Position numbers and translations under genes: made by a program
Shown here: one piece after another, positions 32,431 to 42,885 of the stretch
Numbering within the stretch: position 1 is the stretch's first letter
Layout of the letters: every line of letters begins with the position of its first letter
Notes under the pieces: generated by a model
Seen by the model: only the letters and a program-made list of their open reading frames with translations
The model's database searches: none
Told to the model about the DNA's origin: nothing
NCBI RefSeq assembly: GCF_000764305.2
Contig: NW_025940784.1
Location: forward strand, 372,001 to 436,000
Source of the DNA: Hyalella azteca
Taxonomy: Eukaryota > Arthropoda > Malacostraca > Amphipoda > Hyalellidae
Reading direction: 5' to 3'
DNA length: 64,000 nt

Positions 32431-32589
32431 GTAAGTTGCCTTAAACAAATCATTAACGATCATAATTTGCCCAATTAACAGTCAATCGTAATGACTTTAA
32501 CTCCCGCTAAGTTACTTAGCCCGTGATGAAGGTTTATGAGAAATAACCTTTAATTTAATTGTTTGCAACGCTAAGCTGGTTCTGAGCAG

Positions 32590-32702
32590 GCCAGGATCAA
32601 GACAATTTTGGGGGAGGCTTCGAGAGGGATCAAAGCTACAGCGGGGAAATCACTCAGCTCAACTACTGGCACCGAGCTTTGGACGCGGTAACAATAAAAA
32701 AT
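32590..32702 (+). CDS. Copy 1 exon 4: pentraxin domain, calcium-site end
   Basis: Encodes GQDQDNFGGGFERDQSYSGE and EITQLNYWHRAL, the most conserved pentraxin block, including the acidic/amide residues that bind calcium in C-reactive protein. It ends in phase 0 at GTATGT. Confidence 0.9.
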
Positions 32703-32861
32703 GTATGTTCAAATAAACAGAAACCAATAAAGTACCGGTATTGACACACTCGAGATTGAACGAACAATATTTGTACAACTACTGGACAATTTAAACGACC
32801 AATTCATATTGGATTTAGTTGTTTACTATAACTTTATATATAATCCTATTATCTGGTATCA

Positions 32862-33690
32862 GTTCCGAGTGTCTGGGTCAAATTTTATTTCGGTTATTTA
32901 CAGCGGATCACTTTGAAACTTGGCACACATATGTAAAACAGAAAAATAGACGGCTTTCATTCAAGTAAATTTTTCGAAAAAAATGAAAGAAAACGTGAAA
33001 TTCTTATAAAATGGCCAAAAGGGGATATCCTCCAAGGATTTTCAAGCTAAAACTCGAGATGCACGTTATTCGATGCGTGAAGACCAACCATATCTATCGA
33101 TTGGTCGTAGCTTCTTTTAAAATTCTAATTTTTGCGGGTAGGAAGAATTTTTCCTGAATTTTTTATTTTCCATCCCTTTTTTCAAAATATTTTCAAAACT
33201 AAAACGAAATTGAAAAAAAACTACGACCAACCTCTAGATCTTTTATTTACGAATCGAATGGTATATCTCTCATTGCTGTAGCTTAAAAACTCTAGGAGGA
33301 GATTGTTTCCCAGCGACATCAAGTGTGAATGTTCAGTAGAGCCGACAAAGCCCAGAGTGCCCCAAAATAGGCGTTCAAGGTGGCAAGGATACCAGACGAA
33401 ACGCTACTTGAGCTGAAATTCAGTCAAGGATGGAGGTAACAACTGCATGAGCACCATCCCGCATGACAGCTGCCGGGTAACTAAGGTGCAGCGTTTTCAG
33501 ACCGTTCATTTACGTGAAAGAACTCCTCGACACCAAACACTTTCGCGATCTGTCGTGAACGCATAAATCAATGCACAAAGACGGTTTTGGCACCGTTCGA
33601 TAGGTCAGAATGTCAGCTTTATGATGAGATTATAAACAGGAAAAATCGAAGTTTTCGAATTTACCCCCCCCCCCCCATCCTGAATAATAC
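32862..33690. mobile_element. Unidentified ~830-bp insert in copy 1 intron 4
   Basis: Copy 3's corresponding intron is only 249 bases, and its ends align with both sides of this block. Inside are inverted strings (GATTGGTCGTAGCTTC and CTACGACCAACC) and a run of 13 C at 33664-33676. I do not recognise the element. Confidence 0.55.
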
Positions 33691-33769
33691 CGTTTGTATA
33701 CCCAAAGCCGCATTTGAAAAATAAATATCATTTAAGTCACTAAAACAAAGTTCATTTACGGTGAGGCAG

Positions 33770-34289
33770 ATCGCAGAATGCAGGAGCAAGGAAGAAGGTG
33801 ATGCACTAGCGTGGTCCGAGCAGCACTGGAACGTATCGGGTGTTCACCGAGACGGTCGAATGGGCGGGCCACTGCTCCAGTTACCTCGGATCCAATTACT
33901 TGTGGCTGGGGGCTACGGACGGGAATGTAGAGGGACGTTGGGATCGTTTCGAGTCCAATGAATCAATCACGTACCAGGGACGGTGGCGTGGTGGAGGCCC
34001 CAATGGAGGCACCGTCGAAAATTGCATTGTGATGTTATATGGTCCTGGCTTCGACGGACTCTGGTCAGATATCGCTTGCTTGGACTCGTACAAATTCTGC
34101 ATGTTTTGCGAATTCAAGAAATACACAACAATGTATCTGAAAGGAGCTCTCTTATGTGAAAACTCGCCCTTCAACAATCAATACCTACTCTACGAAAGCG
34201 TGAATAACCGGCCTTCCCTCGCTGGCTACCTTCACTCGGACATCTTTTGGAATAATGAAACCAAAGAGTGGACTCTAACTTCGAGAAAA
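33770..34289 (+). CDS. Copy 1 fused exon 5/6: damaged C-type lectin domain
   Basis: Starts like copy 3 exon 5 (IAECRSKEEGDALAWSEQHW) but at 33838 jumps straight into the middle of the next exon (VFTETVEWAGHC). The ~54 lectin residues in between, and an intron, are missing, and the reading frame shifts by one. Downstream in the new frame it is a good lectin half: YLWLGATDGNVEG, GGPNGGTVENC, LWSDIAC and KFCMFCE. It then runs into a linker and ends TSRK before GTAGGA. Phase 0 at both ends means that skipping this exon would restore the frame. Confidence 0.75.
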
Positions 34290-34454
34290 GTAGGAGAATG
34301 ATTATAATGAGCTAAGACATTGGGGTTAAGCGAATACCATTGGTAATTAGATGTTTTCTTGTATATTATGTCACTATTTTTGAATATTTCACATTTGCAA
34401 AAATATCAGCTCTAAATTTCCTTCCTGCAAGAAGATATTTGAAACGTTTTTCAG

Positions 34455-35064
34455 ACACCAGATGCCTTAGCCTTGTACAAGCCTGATGAGCCGTCCGATT
34501 ACCCATTTGGCAAGAAGATGTGGCAAGTAGAATCACCAATTTGTGGATACAGCAAAGGCGAAAAAGTTCTTCTGACTCTGTCAGCCTGTTCATCTGGCAA
34601 ATACTCGTGCGATGATGGGTCGTGCATAGACTTGAGCAAAAGGTGTGACCTCAGGGTGGACTGTCGCGACAACAGTGACGAGGCTGGATGTTCACTTCTG
34701 AGCATCCCAACCGGATACAGCACAACAATCCCGCCTCCCCCGCGTGTTCGGAGCGATCCCTTGCCAGTAAATATCTCTGTGTATATTTCTTCATTCCCTG
34801 TAATCAAAACTGAAGAGCTCTCGTTCGAAGCACATTTGAAGCTTTTGATAACATGGCAGGATTCGCGTCTTGATTTTCTGAACCTGAAGAAAGAGCGTTC
34901 TCTGAACCTGCTGCCTCCAGATGATGTAACGAAAATTTGGACCCCGTTAGTCTTCTTTTTCAACGCTAATGGTAATCTGTTTTCCAATTTGGAGAAAGGA
35001 TCTCGGATTGAGTTAATTGCTGGAGGAAGTGCTAGACCAGGCGGACCAGACACGGCAACCGAAG
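34455..35064 (+). CDS. Copy 1 exon 7: LDLa module and start of channel ligand domain
   Basis: After a linker, six cysteines (34587-34691) form an LDL-receptor class A module, CSSGKYSC…CIDLSKRCDLRVDCRDNSDE, with the calcium-binding acidic set. A Pro-rich hinge (TTIPPPPRVRSDP) follows. Then comes the channel N-terminal strand pattern VYISSFPVIKTEELSFEAHL with WQDSRLDF, matching the W-x-D-x-R-L motif of Cys-loop receptors. It ends in phase 1 before GTAAAA. Confidence 0.92.
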
Positions 35065-35447
35065 GTAAAATTTCTTAGAAATGTATGAATACATCAACTA
35101 TATGACAGGAGAATGCTTCACTTCTCAATATGACGATAATCACTTCTTCATCAATGAAACATTAAGGAGGTCGCAAGCGAATTCATTAGATTTTTTCATA
35201 CGGTTACATACTTGAAAAGAATTAATTGAAATTGTCTTGATATATTGATCACTTTCGCAAATACGAGTAATGAATGGAATTCTAGTTTGCATTTGTTTAT
35301 TATATTTTCAATTTTGTCCTACATTGTATAATGAATTGCCGACGATCGATGAATCTAAATAGGCAATAAGATATTTTGAGGCAGAAAACATAATAATATT
35401 TGCCGTTTGATATAATTATTCGTGCGTTTCACGTCTTCTTTAAACAG

Positions 35448-35551
35448 TGAACATATTCAGCGGCAATGAAGGCGCTGTGGCGATGAGCCAGCTATACAAT
35501 GCGGTTTATTCCTGCGATTTCGATCTGCTCATGTTTCCATTTGATGCCCAG
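35448..35551 (+). CDS. Copy 1 exon 8: first half of the Cys-loop
   Basis: Encodes VYSCDFDLLMFPFDAQ up to the GTGAGT donor. With the next exon's DC it forms the family hallmark Cys-x13-Cys with the FPFD core. Phase 1 in, 0 out. Confidence 0.93.
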
Positions 35552-35673
35552 GTGAGTTGAACGTGAATTTTTACTGGTGTAAATTCTATCTTTATTTGGA
35601 AGTGATTATGGATCAGGAATTTAAAAGCAAAGAAAATAACCAAAAAATTCACCATTTCTTATAAGGGAAAACG

Positions 35674-35698
35674 TTTCGGAGTCCAGCTCCATCGTCAG
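35674..35698 (-). ncRNA. Hammerhead ribozyme-like core, Penelope terminus (1)
   Basis: CTGACGA, stem GGAG/CTCC with a 5-base loop, then GAAA on the minus strand: the conserved hammerhead core order. Hammerheads are known in the terminal repeats of Penelope-like elements. Stems I and III and the cleavage site are not clearly assignable here. Confidence 0.55.
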
Positions 35699-35947
35699 TC
35701 CAAAACCTAGAACGCAGGAACAATTATTGAACAAACAATTAGAAACCTAAAATTCACATTCAAACAATTCACCTAAACTTAAGGACATTAGAACCAAAGT
35801 TGAAATAAAACAAATATAAATGAGATGGCATGAGCATTGGGTACTATCTATCTACAATTTGTATAGGATAGGAACTGAAAGCAGCGGCATTCAAACTGGG
35901 CTTCTGTTTAAATAAAATAATATGCGTTTAAAAATTGCTTTTTAAAG

Positions 35948-36413
35948 ACAACACTTCTGAACAGTCCAGTATCTTGGATGTTACACATGTACAATGAAAT
36001 TCTAATTTCATTTTCAAATATTGAAAAAAATTATTCTTCAAATTTTTTAAGATATCAAAATTTTGTAAATTTTAAAAATTATTTATTCTGTCTATTGATT
36101 CATGCATTGTCTCTGACTTTATGCAATTGTGCAAAATTTCAGATCAATTGGACAGGTCAAATTGTGTCATATATGCATTATAAGATTTGTAGGAGACGAA
36201 ATTATTTAAATTTTTTTAATATTGAAAAAGAAATTCTTTAATTTATAAAATTATTTATTCTGTCAATTGATTCATGCATTGTCTCCAACTTTACGCAAGT
36301 GTGCCAAACTTCAAATCGATTGGACAGGTAGAAGTGTGTAAAATATCGATTATAAGATTTGTAGCAGACAGACAGACAGACAAACAAGAAGTGAAGTTAA
36401 AGAGAAGTGTTGT
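35948..36413 (+). mobile_element. MITE, ACAACACTTCT family (copy d)
   Basis: 466 bases between ACAACACTTCT and AGAAGTGTTGT. It lies inside the Penelope-like element, splitting the LRILES-LHIFK-type coding stretch at its C terminus. Confidence 0.8.
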
Positions 36414-36452
36414 AATAATAAATAATGTATGTTTAAAAATTAATTTTTAAAG

Positions 36453-36912
36453 ACAACACTTCTAAAAATCCTGTGTCTCCAATGTAAAACATGAACAATG
36501 AATTTTTAATTTTAATTTCAAATATTAAAAAAATTAATTTTTTTATTATTTTAATACATAAAAGAAATTAAATTTTCAAAATTATTTATTCTGTCAATTA
36601 ATTTATGCATTGTCTCTGACTTTACGCACGTCTGCAAAATTTCAGAAAGATTGGACAGCTAGAAATGTGTTAAATATTGATTATAAGATTTATAGTAGAC
36701 AAAACTATTTTTTCAATTTTTTAATATTGAAAAAAATTTATTTATAAAATTATTTATTCTGTCAATTGATTCATGCATTGTTTCCAACTTTACGCAAGTG
36801 TGCAAAATTTCAGATCGATTGGAGAGGTAGAAGTGTGTTAAAAATAGATTATAAGATTTGTAGCAGACAGACATACAGACAAACAAGAAGTGAAGTTAAA
36901 GAGAAGTGTTGT
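36453..36912 (+). mobile_element. MITE, ACAACACTTCT family (copy e)
   Basis: A second, tandem copy in the same orientation as copy d, about 40 bases downstream of it. The Penelope coding sequence resumes immediately after it (TTGTCTGACC-type region on the minus strand). Confidence 0.8.
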
Positions 36913-37494
36913 AATAAAATAGACATTATTCTAAAATCCGTAGGTCAGAAACACCGGTTGTGCAAGCTAAAACTCTAAAATCACTTTTGGACACCGGGAC
37001 GTTGCACTGCTCGGCATGAATACGTGCAGCTGAATGAAGGGGATGCGCAAATATGTTTCCCTACTCCTGCCTCTATGCTCTACTAGCCTAGTATAAAAAT
37101 TGCGTGATGTCATACCGACATACGCAGATGCGCACTGCGCACAACTATATTGATAAACTAGGGATGATCGCATAAGAACAGAGAGAGGACCTTTGTATCA
37201 TGAAAACGAGCTAATTTTAAAATTGTTCACTAGCAATACATGAAGATTTACATTCGGGAGGTAATTATAGAGAATAGGTCTTTCAATTTCTTTGCCATAG
37301 TCTCAGATGCGGGGCCAAAATAAGGAAAAGAACAATGAACTCCATTCCTATCGTCACGCTTGAGAACCACCTCATCATATTGCTTAGACAAGAATTTCTT
37401 AATATGAGTATACACCAATTATTGTGATCGAAACCCATTTAGTGAAAAGATACTGCGCAAATGTCCAAATTCAGTGTGCATAGCATGGAAAGTA

Positions 37495-39189
37495 CAGGGT
37501 CCGCAATATTTATGGCAACGCATGTTTTTTGTTATTTCTCAATGAAACAAACAGGTGCATTGTTTTTTTATTGGATGAACTAGTAGCCAAGAATTACCTT
37601 TAACAATTCTAAGATATATTTATTCAATATGACCACCCTCATTTTTAAAGACGGCCTCCAATCTACGCGGGAAAGCTTCACAGGAGACACGCAGCATTTT
37701 TTGAGGGATCAAGTCCCATTCTCGTGTCAATTTAGACTTCAAACTATCCAAAGAATCATTAGGTGTTCTGCAGACCCTAGTCGATCTAAAATAGCCCACA
37801 CAGAAAAGTCGAGAGGATTCAAATCAGGGCTTCTTGAGTGCCAGTCATTTTTACGAATGAACGCTGGGATGCGACCCTGAATCCAGTTTTGGGTCATGTT
37901 TGAGCCATGTGATGGGGCAGAGTCATGTTGAAAAACTCCATGGTGAGCCGTTGAAGTGTTTACGGGCCCATGGTAACAACACAGCTTCCAAAATGTCCGA
38001 AATGTATCGCTGACTGTTCAATTTCACTCGTGAGGGGACAAAAAGGAGTGGGGACCTCCCAGTGGCGGTTACCGCGCGGCCACCATCACGTACATGGGAT
38101 TTTGACGTCGTATTGCTGTTCTGGTTGCCACAGATCCATCCCGGGAGCGCAGCCGTGCACCACCAATTTTGTGCACCAATAAGCCCTGAATCGAACGCCT
38201 AGCTTGGATCTCTTCGGACATCCACCAATCAGCCGTGTACCACTCGGCTTTGACTTCCTCCGGCCTCGCATAGAACCTGCCGTGCACCACCAGGCCGCGG
38301 ATCGAATCTGACTTCCGGGCATCGTTAAATTACGTAATTCTGCGTTCGCCGCATCCGAGGTTAGGTTTCAGATAGCATAGTTCTGTTCCAAAATCTATCG
38401 TCTTTCGACAAGTGGCCGTTCGACCGAGGGCTGGTTCGACCCACGGTCTAGATACGGACGGCTTGAAGTGTTGAAGGCTACGTCCCGGAAGGCAGGAATC
38501 ATGATGGTCCATTAAATCTAGGGCAGTGGTGGTCTTCGGCAGGCGACCCATCCATCCCGACTCCAAACTCTGTCATTTTGACGGTTAACGGTTTGTTCAA
38601 TGTCTAATTTTTTCTCGCCACTGAACACCAAGTTGGGCAGCATGCCATCCTCAATGAGATCCAGAATGTGCTGGCATCTTTCGAGCCTCATTCGTTCATG
38701 ACGGTCTGTTAGTTCATGCCTTGTTTGCATCTTGTAAGGGGAGGTTTTGAGGTTATCTTCGAGGACTCTACGCATTGATGTCTGACTGACTCCTGCTTCT
38801 GCAGCTGAGCGACGAAGGTTTCTCCTGAACTTCTCCCTCGTGTTTTTGACAAGTTGTTTTGTTCGGAGACTTCGTTTCCTTCCTTGACCAGGTCGATTGC
38901 ATGTTTCACCAGTTTTCATGAAATTTTTTTGCCACCTTCCACGCAGTTTTACGACAAATTTGGAGCTTTTTGCAAATGACTGAATTACTCTCGCCCTTTC
39001 CATGATGGGTTACAATTGCATTTCTATCTACTGCCATAAGTATTAGTAAATTTAGACACCTTAGACTTATGCAATATAAAATAGATGAAATAATAGATGA
39101 TATTAAGCTTCATTATCAAAGAAAAGTCTCCTAGAAACCAATTTATTTTATATAGCAAACATCCCTTGCCATAAATATGGCGGACCCTG
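37495..39189 (-). mobile_element. Tc1/mariner-type transposon, nested and interrupted
   Basis: Ends CAGGGTCCGCAATATTTATG and its near-exact reverse complement are flanked by TA on both sides (37493-37494, 39190-39191). The minus strand encodes a mariner-type transposase: a helix-turn-helix N-terminal part from 39003 (RSAAEAGVSQTSMRRVL), then FSGEKKLDIEQTVN, then VATRTAIRRQNPMYVMV after an insertion, ending in GGHIE and a stop near 37.63 kb. A 406-bp repeat insertion and further frame breaks make it non-autonomous. It interrupts the Penelope RT coding region. Confidence 0.9.
38134..38559. mobile_element. SINE-like insert with 10-bp target duplication
   Basis: About 406 bases (38144-38549) between two copies of ATCCATCCCG, splitting the transposase codons SRDG. 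The right ~195 bases, ending GGTCTTCGGCAGGCGACCC, recur twice at 58581-58893 and in degraded form near 2.0 kb. GGTTCGACCC resembles a tRNA-type B box, so a tRNA-derived SINE is possible. A minus-strand frame across it is shared by the copies but matches nothing I know. Confidence 0.7.
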
Positions 39190-40340
39190 TAGAGCAAACT
39201 CTAAAGCCGCGATTTAACAACGTTTGAATACCATTTAATTTAAAACGAGAGGAAAAAAGCTTGGAAAGGTGGTGCTTAAGCCAGTAAACATCCATTTTGG
39301 TAAACAGATGTCTGGAAAGTGCCATCAGATTTTATGACCTTGCAATCAAGAAAATGTAAATTCTTGTTGGACTCAAGCTCCGCAGTAAATTTGATGGATT
39401 TGTGTTGGAGATTAGATAATCAAAGAAAAGGCCCACATGAGAGGGATGTTTGAAAACTAAAAAAATGTATCATCTACATATCGGTTATAGAAAATTGAAT
39501 TAAAATCAAATAAGACAATTAACCAGCCATGTAGCCTCATGAAAACTCATGTAAATATTAACAATGGTAGGACCGAGAGGAACACCCATGCCCAAACCGT
39601 CAATTTGTCTATAAAACTTGCCAGCAAATACGGAAACAGAGTTCAAACTGATAATTCAAGAAGAAATTTTAAAAAGTTGTGGTTCAAACCCATAACAAGT
39701 TCATTGACACCTTTAAACTAAGAATTGAGACAAATATCAATAGTTTCAGAAAGGGGTTTGTTAATAAACAAATTTTCTACATCAAATGAAGCCATAGTCA
39801 AGCCCTGAACATTATTGAAACTCTTCAAGCGGTCCACAAACATGTAAGTATCGTCTGCCGTATGTTGGTTGGTGGTAAGACAGCTCACAATCGGAACCAG
39901 AAATTTAGCAAGTATGAAGCTTGGAGTATTGTAAGCAACAAAAATTGGGCGAAATTGAAATTCCGAAGTGAAATCTAGTTTATTAATTTTGGGCAAACCA
40001 TAAAAAATACTAGGACAAGAGTCAGAGGCATGAAGTTTGAAGTAAATTTCAGGTGACAGTGCCGCGGAATCTTGAAGTTTTCGTAGGAAATTATTAATTT
40101 TGTCTTCGATCTTCAAAATAGTTTGGCAATTGGATCTGTTATTTCTATAAATTCAAAAATGTCCGTAGTGAGAGCAGAGAAGCTGCTATTATAACGATTA
40201 CGACCAACAAATACCACTCCCTTGCCCTTACTTGGCTTACAGATGATGAAGTCATAATTCTTGGCTAGGTCTCTCTGTAGCGGTCCGACTTTCTGTCGTT
40301 CGCGCTCTTCTTCTTTCTTTCCGACGCATTACTCGGAGCT

Positions 40341-41140
40341 GAAATTGGGCATGAGCCGGGGTTGGCTCACTCTCGATTGAGCCGCCTGCCTGGGCGGGCG
40401 TGGCAGGACGCCGTTATTGGTCGGCAAGGATATACCTTTGATGGACCTCCGATGCTGCCGTCAAGCATTCATTTGAACCAGAGTTCTTGTATTTTGATTT
40501 CGTCATTCGTCGGCCATGGACAGGTGCGGCTGCAGGCAATCGGAGCTACAGTACCAGTCTCAAGACTGTAACGCTTCCGGCGCTGAACGTCGCATGGACT
40601 TGGTCGCTGTGAACATTTGTCTTTCCACTCGTGTAATAGTGTTGAAGGAAGCTGCAACTTGTTCGCAACGTCGGAAAAGTGTCCCGGCGTAATCTCTCGG
40701 CAAGCACTGCGCTCCTCCGCTAGATTCACACACTTTGAATTGATTTGACTTGGACGATCTTCGCTAAACTGTGATTTCCTCTATGCGATAACGGATGGGC
40801 CCAGCTACATCTATGTAGTGTTCTTTAATGTTCACCTGTACATTTTCGGTCTGGTAGCCATCTATGATTAGTGATGTACCTCTCATGAGGTTACTTGTTC
40901 ATTTATATGCAATGTTTACTAAATATATAGTTGATGCTTTCATTTATGTAGTTTTTCATTCTTTCTCACTATCCCGTTGGGGTAGCCCTTATGTGTTGCC
41001 CCTTCTCCCGCAACACCTCAATAAATAGGTGTCACAGGGCTCGAAAACAGTTAAGAAGACTACCTATATAAGAGTTGAAGCCGTAAAAATGACGGTAAGC
41101 TAAGCTTTGCTAATCTATCCAAGAAATGGGTAGATAAGTT
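40341..41140. mobile_element. Unidentified insert beside the Penelope-like element
   Basis: Copy 2's intron goes straight from the equivalent of ~35.61 kb to ~41.14 kb, so this stretch came in with, or beside, the Penelope-like element. It contains a GC-richer part with an 86-codon minus-strand frame I do not recognise, and CTCAATAAATAGG near 41.02 kb. Confidence 0.4.
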
Positions 41141-41606
41141 AAAAGTAAAATTGCGATTAACCACAAACCGATTCATTCCCGTTTGAGTTGACCAATAAGT
41201 TGAAGAGTATTCCACCTACAGAATATGGAAAGGAGGAAAATGTTGTCGCAATTTACAACCGGCATTTTACCCGTATCCTAACAATTAAGTTCTTCAAATT
41301 ACGTACTTCATATTCATCTAGTATGTGACCTTTTGATGCAATAGTTTAAAAATGGTTCATAATGATAAGTGCACACTGTTCATATAAGTCTAAAGACGAT
41401 GATAAAACGCCCTATTTAGAATGTAATTCAAGTTCGTTCAGTACTGATGAAAATTCCTATTTTTTCGAATATAATGTACAATGTAACAATATCCAGCACA
41501 CCCATCTCCGTGTTCTACCGCAATTGAAAACATATTAAAAATATTTATACATATTTTTGAAATAAATAATCCAGAAGTTTCATTGCAATTTCTATATTTT
41601 GGCCAG

Positions 41607-41715
41607 GATTGCTCCATGATCTTCGCTCTGACGTCGGCTGCTGCCAACTACATGCTGCTCAGGCCTGATAACATCACGTACATCGGCAGGAAGGATCTCA
41701 TAGAGTACACTATAA
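41607..41715 (+). CDS. Copy 1 exon 9: second Cys of the Cys-loop and loop-C region
   Basis: Starts DCSMIF after TTGGCCAG and supplies the second cysteine of the Cys-loop. It continues to YIGRKDLIEYTI and ends phase 1 at GTAAGT. Its copy 2 counterpart is in frame, with substitutions. Confidence 0.9.
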
Positions 41716-42185
41716 GTAAGTCGTTCGAAATATTTTTCTTTAAATTAATTCGGATCCATTATGAGTAATAAGCAAATTATAAACACGCCACCTATCACAC
41801 ACCTTGAATTGTACAATTTCTAACAGGATCCTTAACAATTTTTCAGGCAATGGTCACCGCATTTAATGACTTTCAGATATCTATAAGCATTACGTTTTAA
41901 CAATTCATACATTAATATTAACAAGGATCAAACATTGCTAACATTGGTTATAACTATTGTCCCGAAGCTTCTTTTGCGCAGTTCAGACTCAAGAAGCGTT
42001 TTGTTAATTGATATTATGCACTTCTATGGGCCTTTAAAATGGTTGTTGCGATCTAGTTTTCAAATTATTCGTGATCTGAGAATAAATGCCTATCGTGAAA
42101 CTAAATAATCAGTAATAAAATTACAAAGAAGGTAGGTTAAATGCATAACAGCGTAAATAACCTGAAGGGGCTATGACTTTTTCAG

Positions 42186-42412
42186 GCGATTTCATAGAGG
42201 CAGAGCACAACGTCGAAAACGAGTTCTCGCAAATGAAACTCGGCGTTCGGTTCATTCGACGTTCTGGCTTCTACTTACTTACCCTGTACATCCCTACGGT
42301 GCTGCTGGCTGCCATTGCGTATTTCTCGCTCTTCTTTAATCCAGTGGAATTCGAATCGAGAATTTCGGTAGCGCTCACGTCATTGCTTGTGCTAGCATCG
42401 CTCTTCACTCAG
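42186..42412 (+). CDS. Copy 1 exon 10: pre-M1, M1 and M2 (pore) helices
   Basis: KLGVRFIRRSGFYLLTLYIP is the pre-M1/M1 entry typical of Cys-loop channels. FESRISVALTSLLVLASLFT is M2, with Arg at 0', Ser 2', Thr 6' and the conserved Leu at 9'. It ends phase 0 at GTGACG. The Pro-Ala-Arg signature of anion channels is absent, and a Glu sits at -2', so ion selectivity cannot be read with confidence. Confidence 0.92.
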
Positions 42413-42578
42413 GTGACGAACGTAGTCCAAAAATTTCAAGACATGTTGGAATGACTACGTCGACCATTGTAATTCTTGGATTTAGTCCGCTTGCATGCTG
42501 TCACTATTCAATTTTACTTTCCACAATTAAATACTTTTTTTTAAAATGAGTATTTCACAAGTCAATTTATATCTGCAG

Positions 42579-42746
42579 ACTTCAAACTCCCTGCCAAAAA
42601 CTTCGTATTTCAAACTGGTGGACATCTGGCTATTCTTCTCCATCGTCATCATCTTCATGATCGTCCTCTTCCAGACGCTCGGGGAATACTTCTCTTACGA
42701 TTCACTGATTCCTGCCAAGGATGACGACAAGGTTTATGTCCTTAAG
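42579..42746 (+). CDS. Copy 1 exon 11: M2-M3 loop, M3 helix, start of cytoplasmic loop
   Basis: SLPKTSYFKLVDIWLFFSIV is the canonical M2-M3 linker and M3 start, followed by a long hydrophobic helix and the acidic AKDDDKVYVLK. Phase 0 at both ends; donor GTCGGA. Confidence 0.92.
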
Positions 42747-42885
42747 GTCGGAAATACTTAACATGAAATAATTCATAATATATTTATGTAAAACAGTGGC
42801 GATAACAAATTACAATGCGGTAAATTTTATGTAGCATCTTTCAATACATGCACGACACGATGACAGTTGAGTAAAATTCTTCTAG

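Larger units (their letters stand above)
35614..40340 (-). mobile_element. Penelope-like retroelement with nested insertions
   Basis: Reading leftwards on the minus strand: KPSKGKGVVFVG near 40.2 kb; a reverse-transcriptase block with FYGLPKINK and MASFDVENLF (39718-40116); the catalytic YVDD (39469-39480); then the GIY-YIG nuclease with YVGMTSRNFYTRLVEHRGRS (37.0-37.17 kb); and a C-terminal end near 35.9 kb. RT plus C-terminal GIY-YIG is diagnostic of Penelope-like elements. It is interrupted by a mariner (37495-39189) and two MITEs (35948-36912), and has frameshifts. It lies in the intron splitting the Cys-loop; copy 2 lacks it. Confidence 0.9.

Noticed and set aside
31193..36978. Repeated open frames containing KFQIDWTG and DYKIC
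   Set aside because: They recur because the MITE unit recurs, on either strand, and run into its GACA microsatellite. There is no start context or domain, so they are not genes.
40469..40729. 86-codon minus-strand frame in the intron insert
   Set aside because: Unrecognised, within probable mobile DNA, no second copy to compare.
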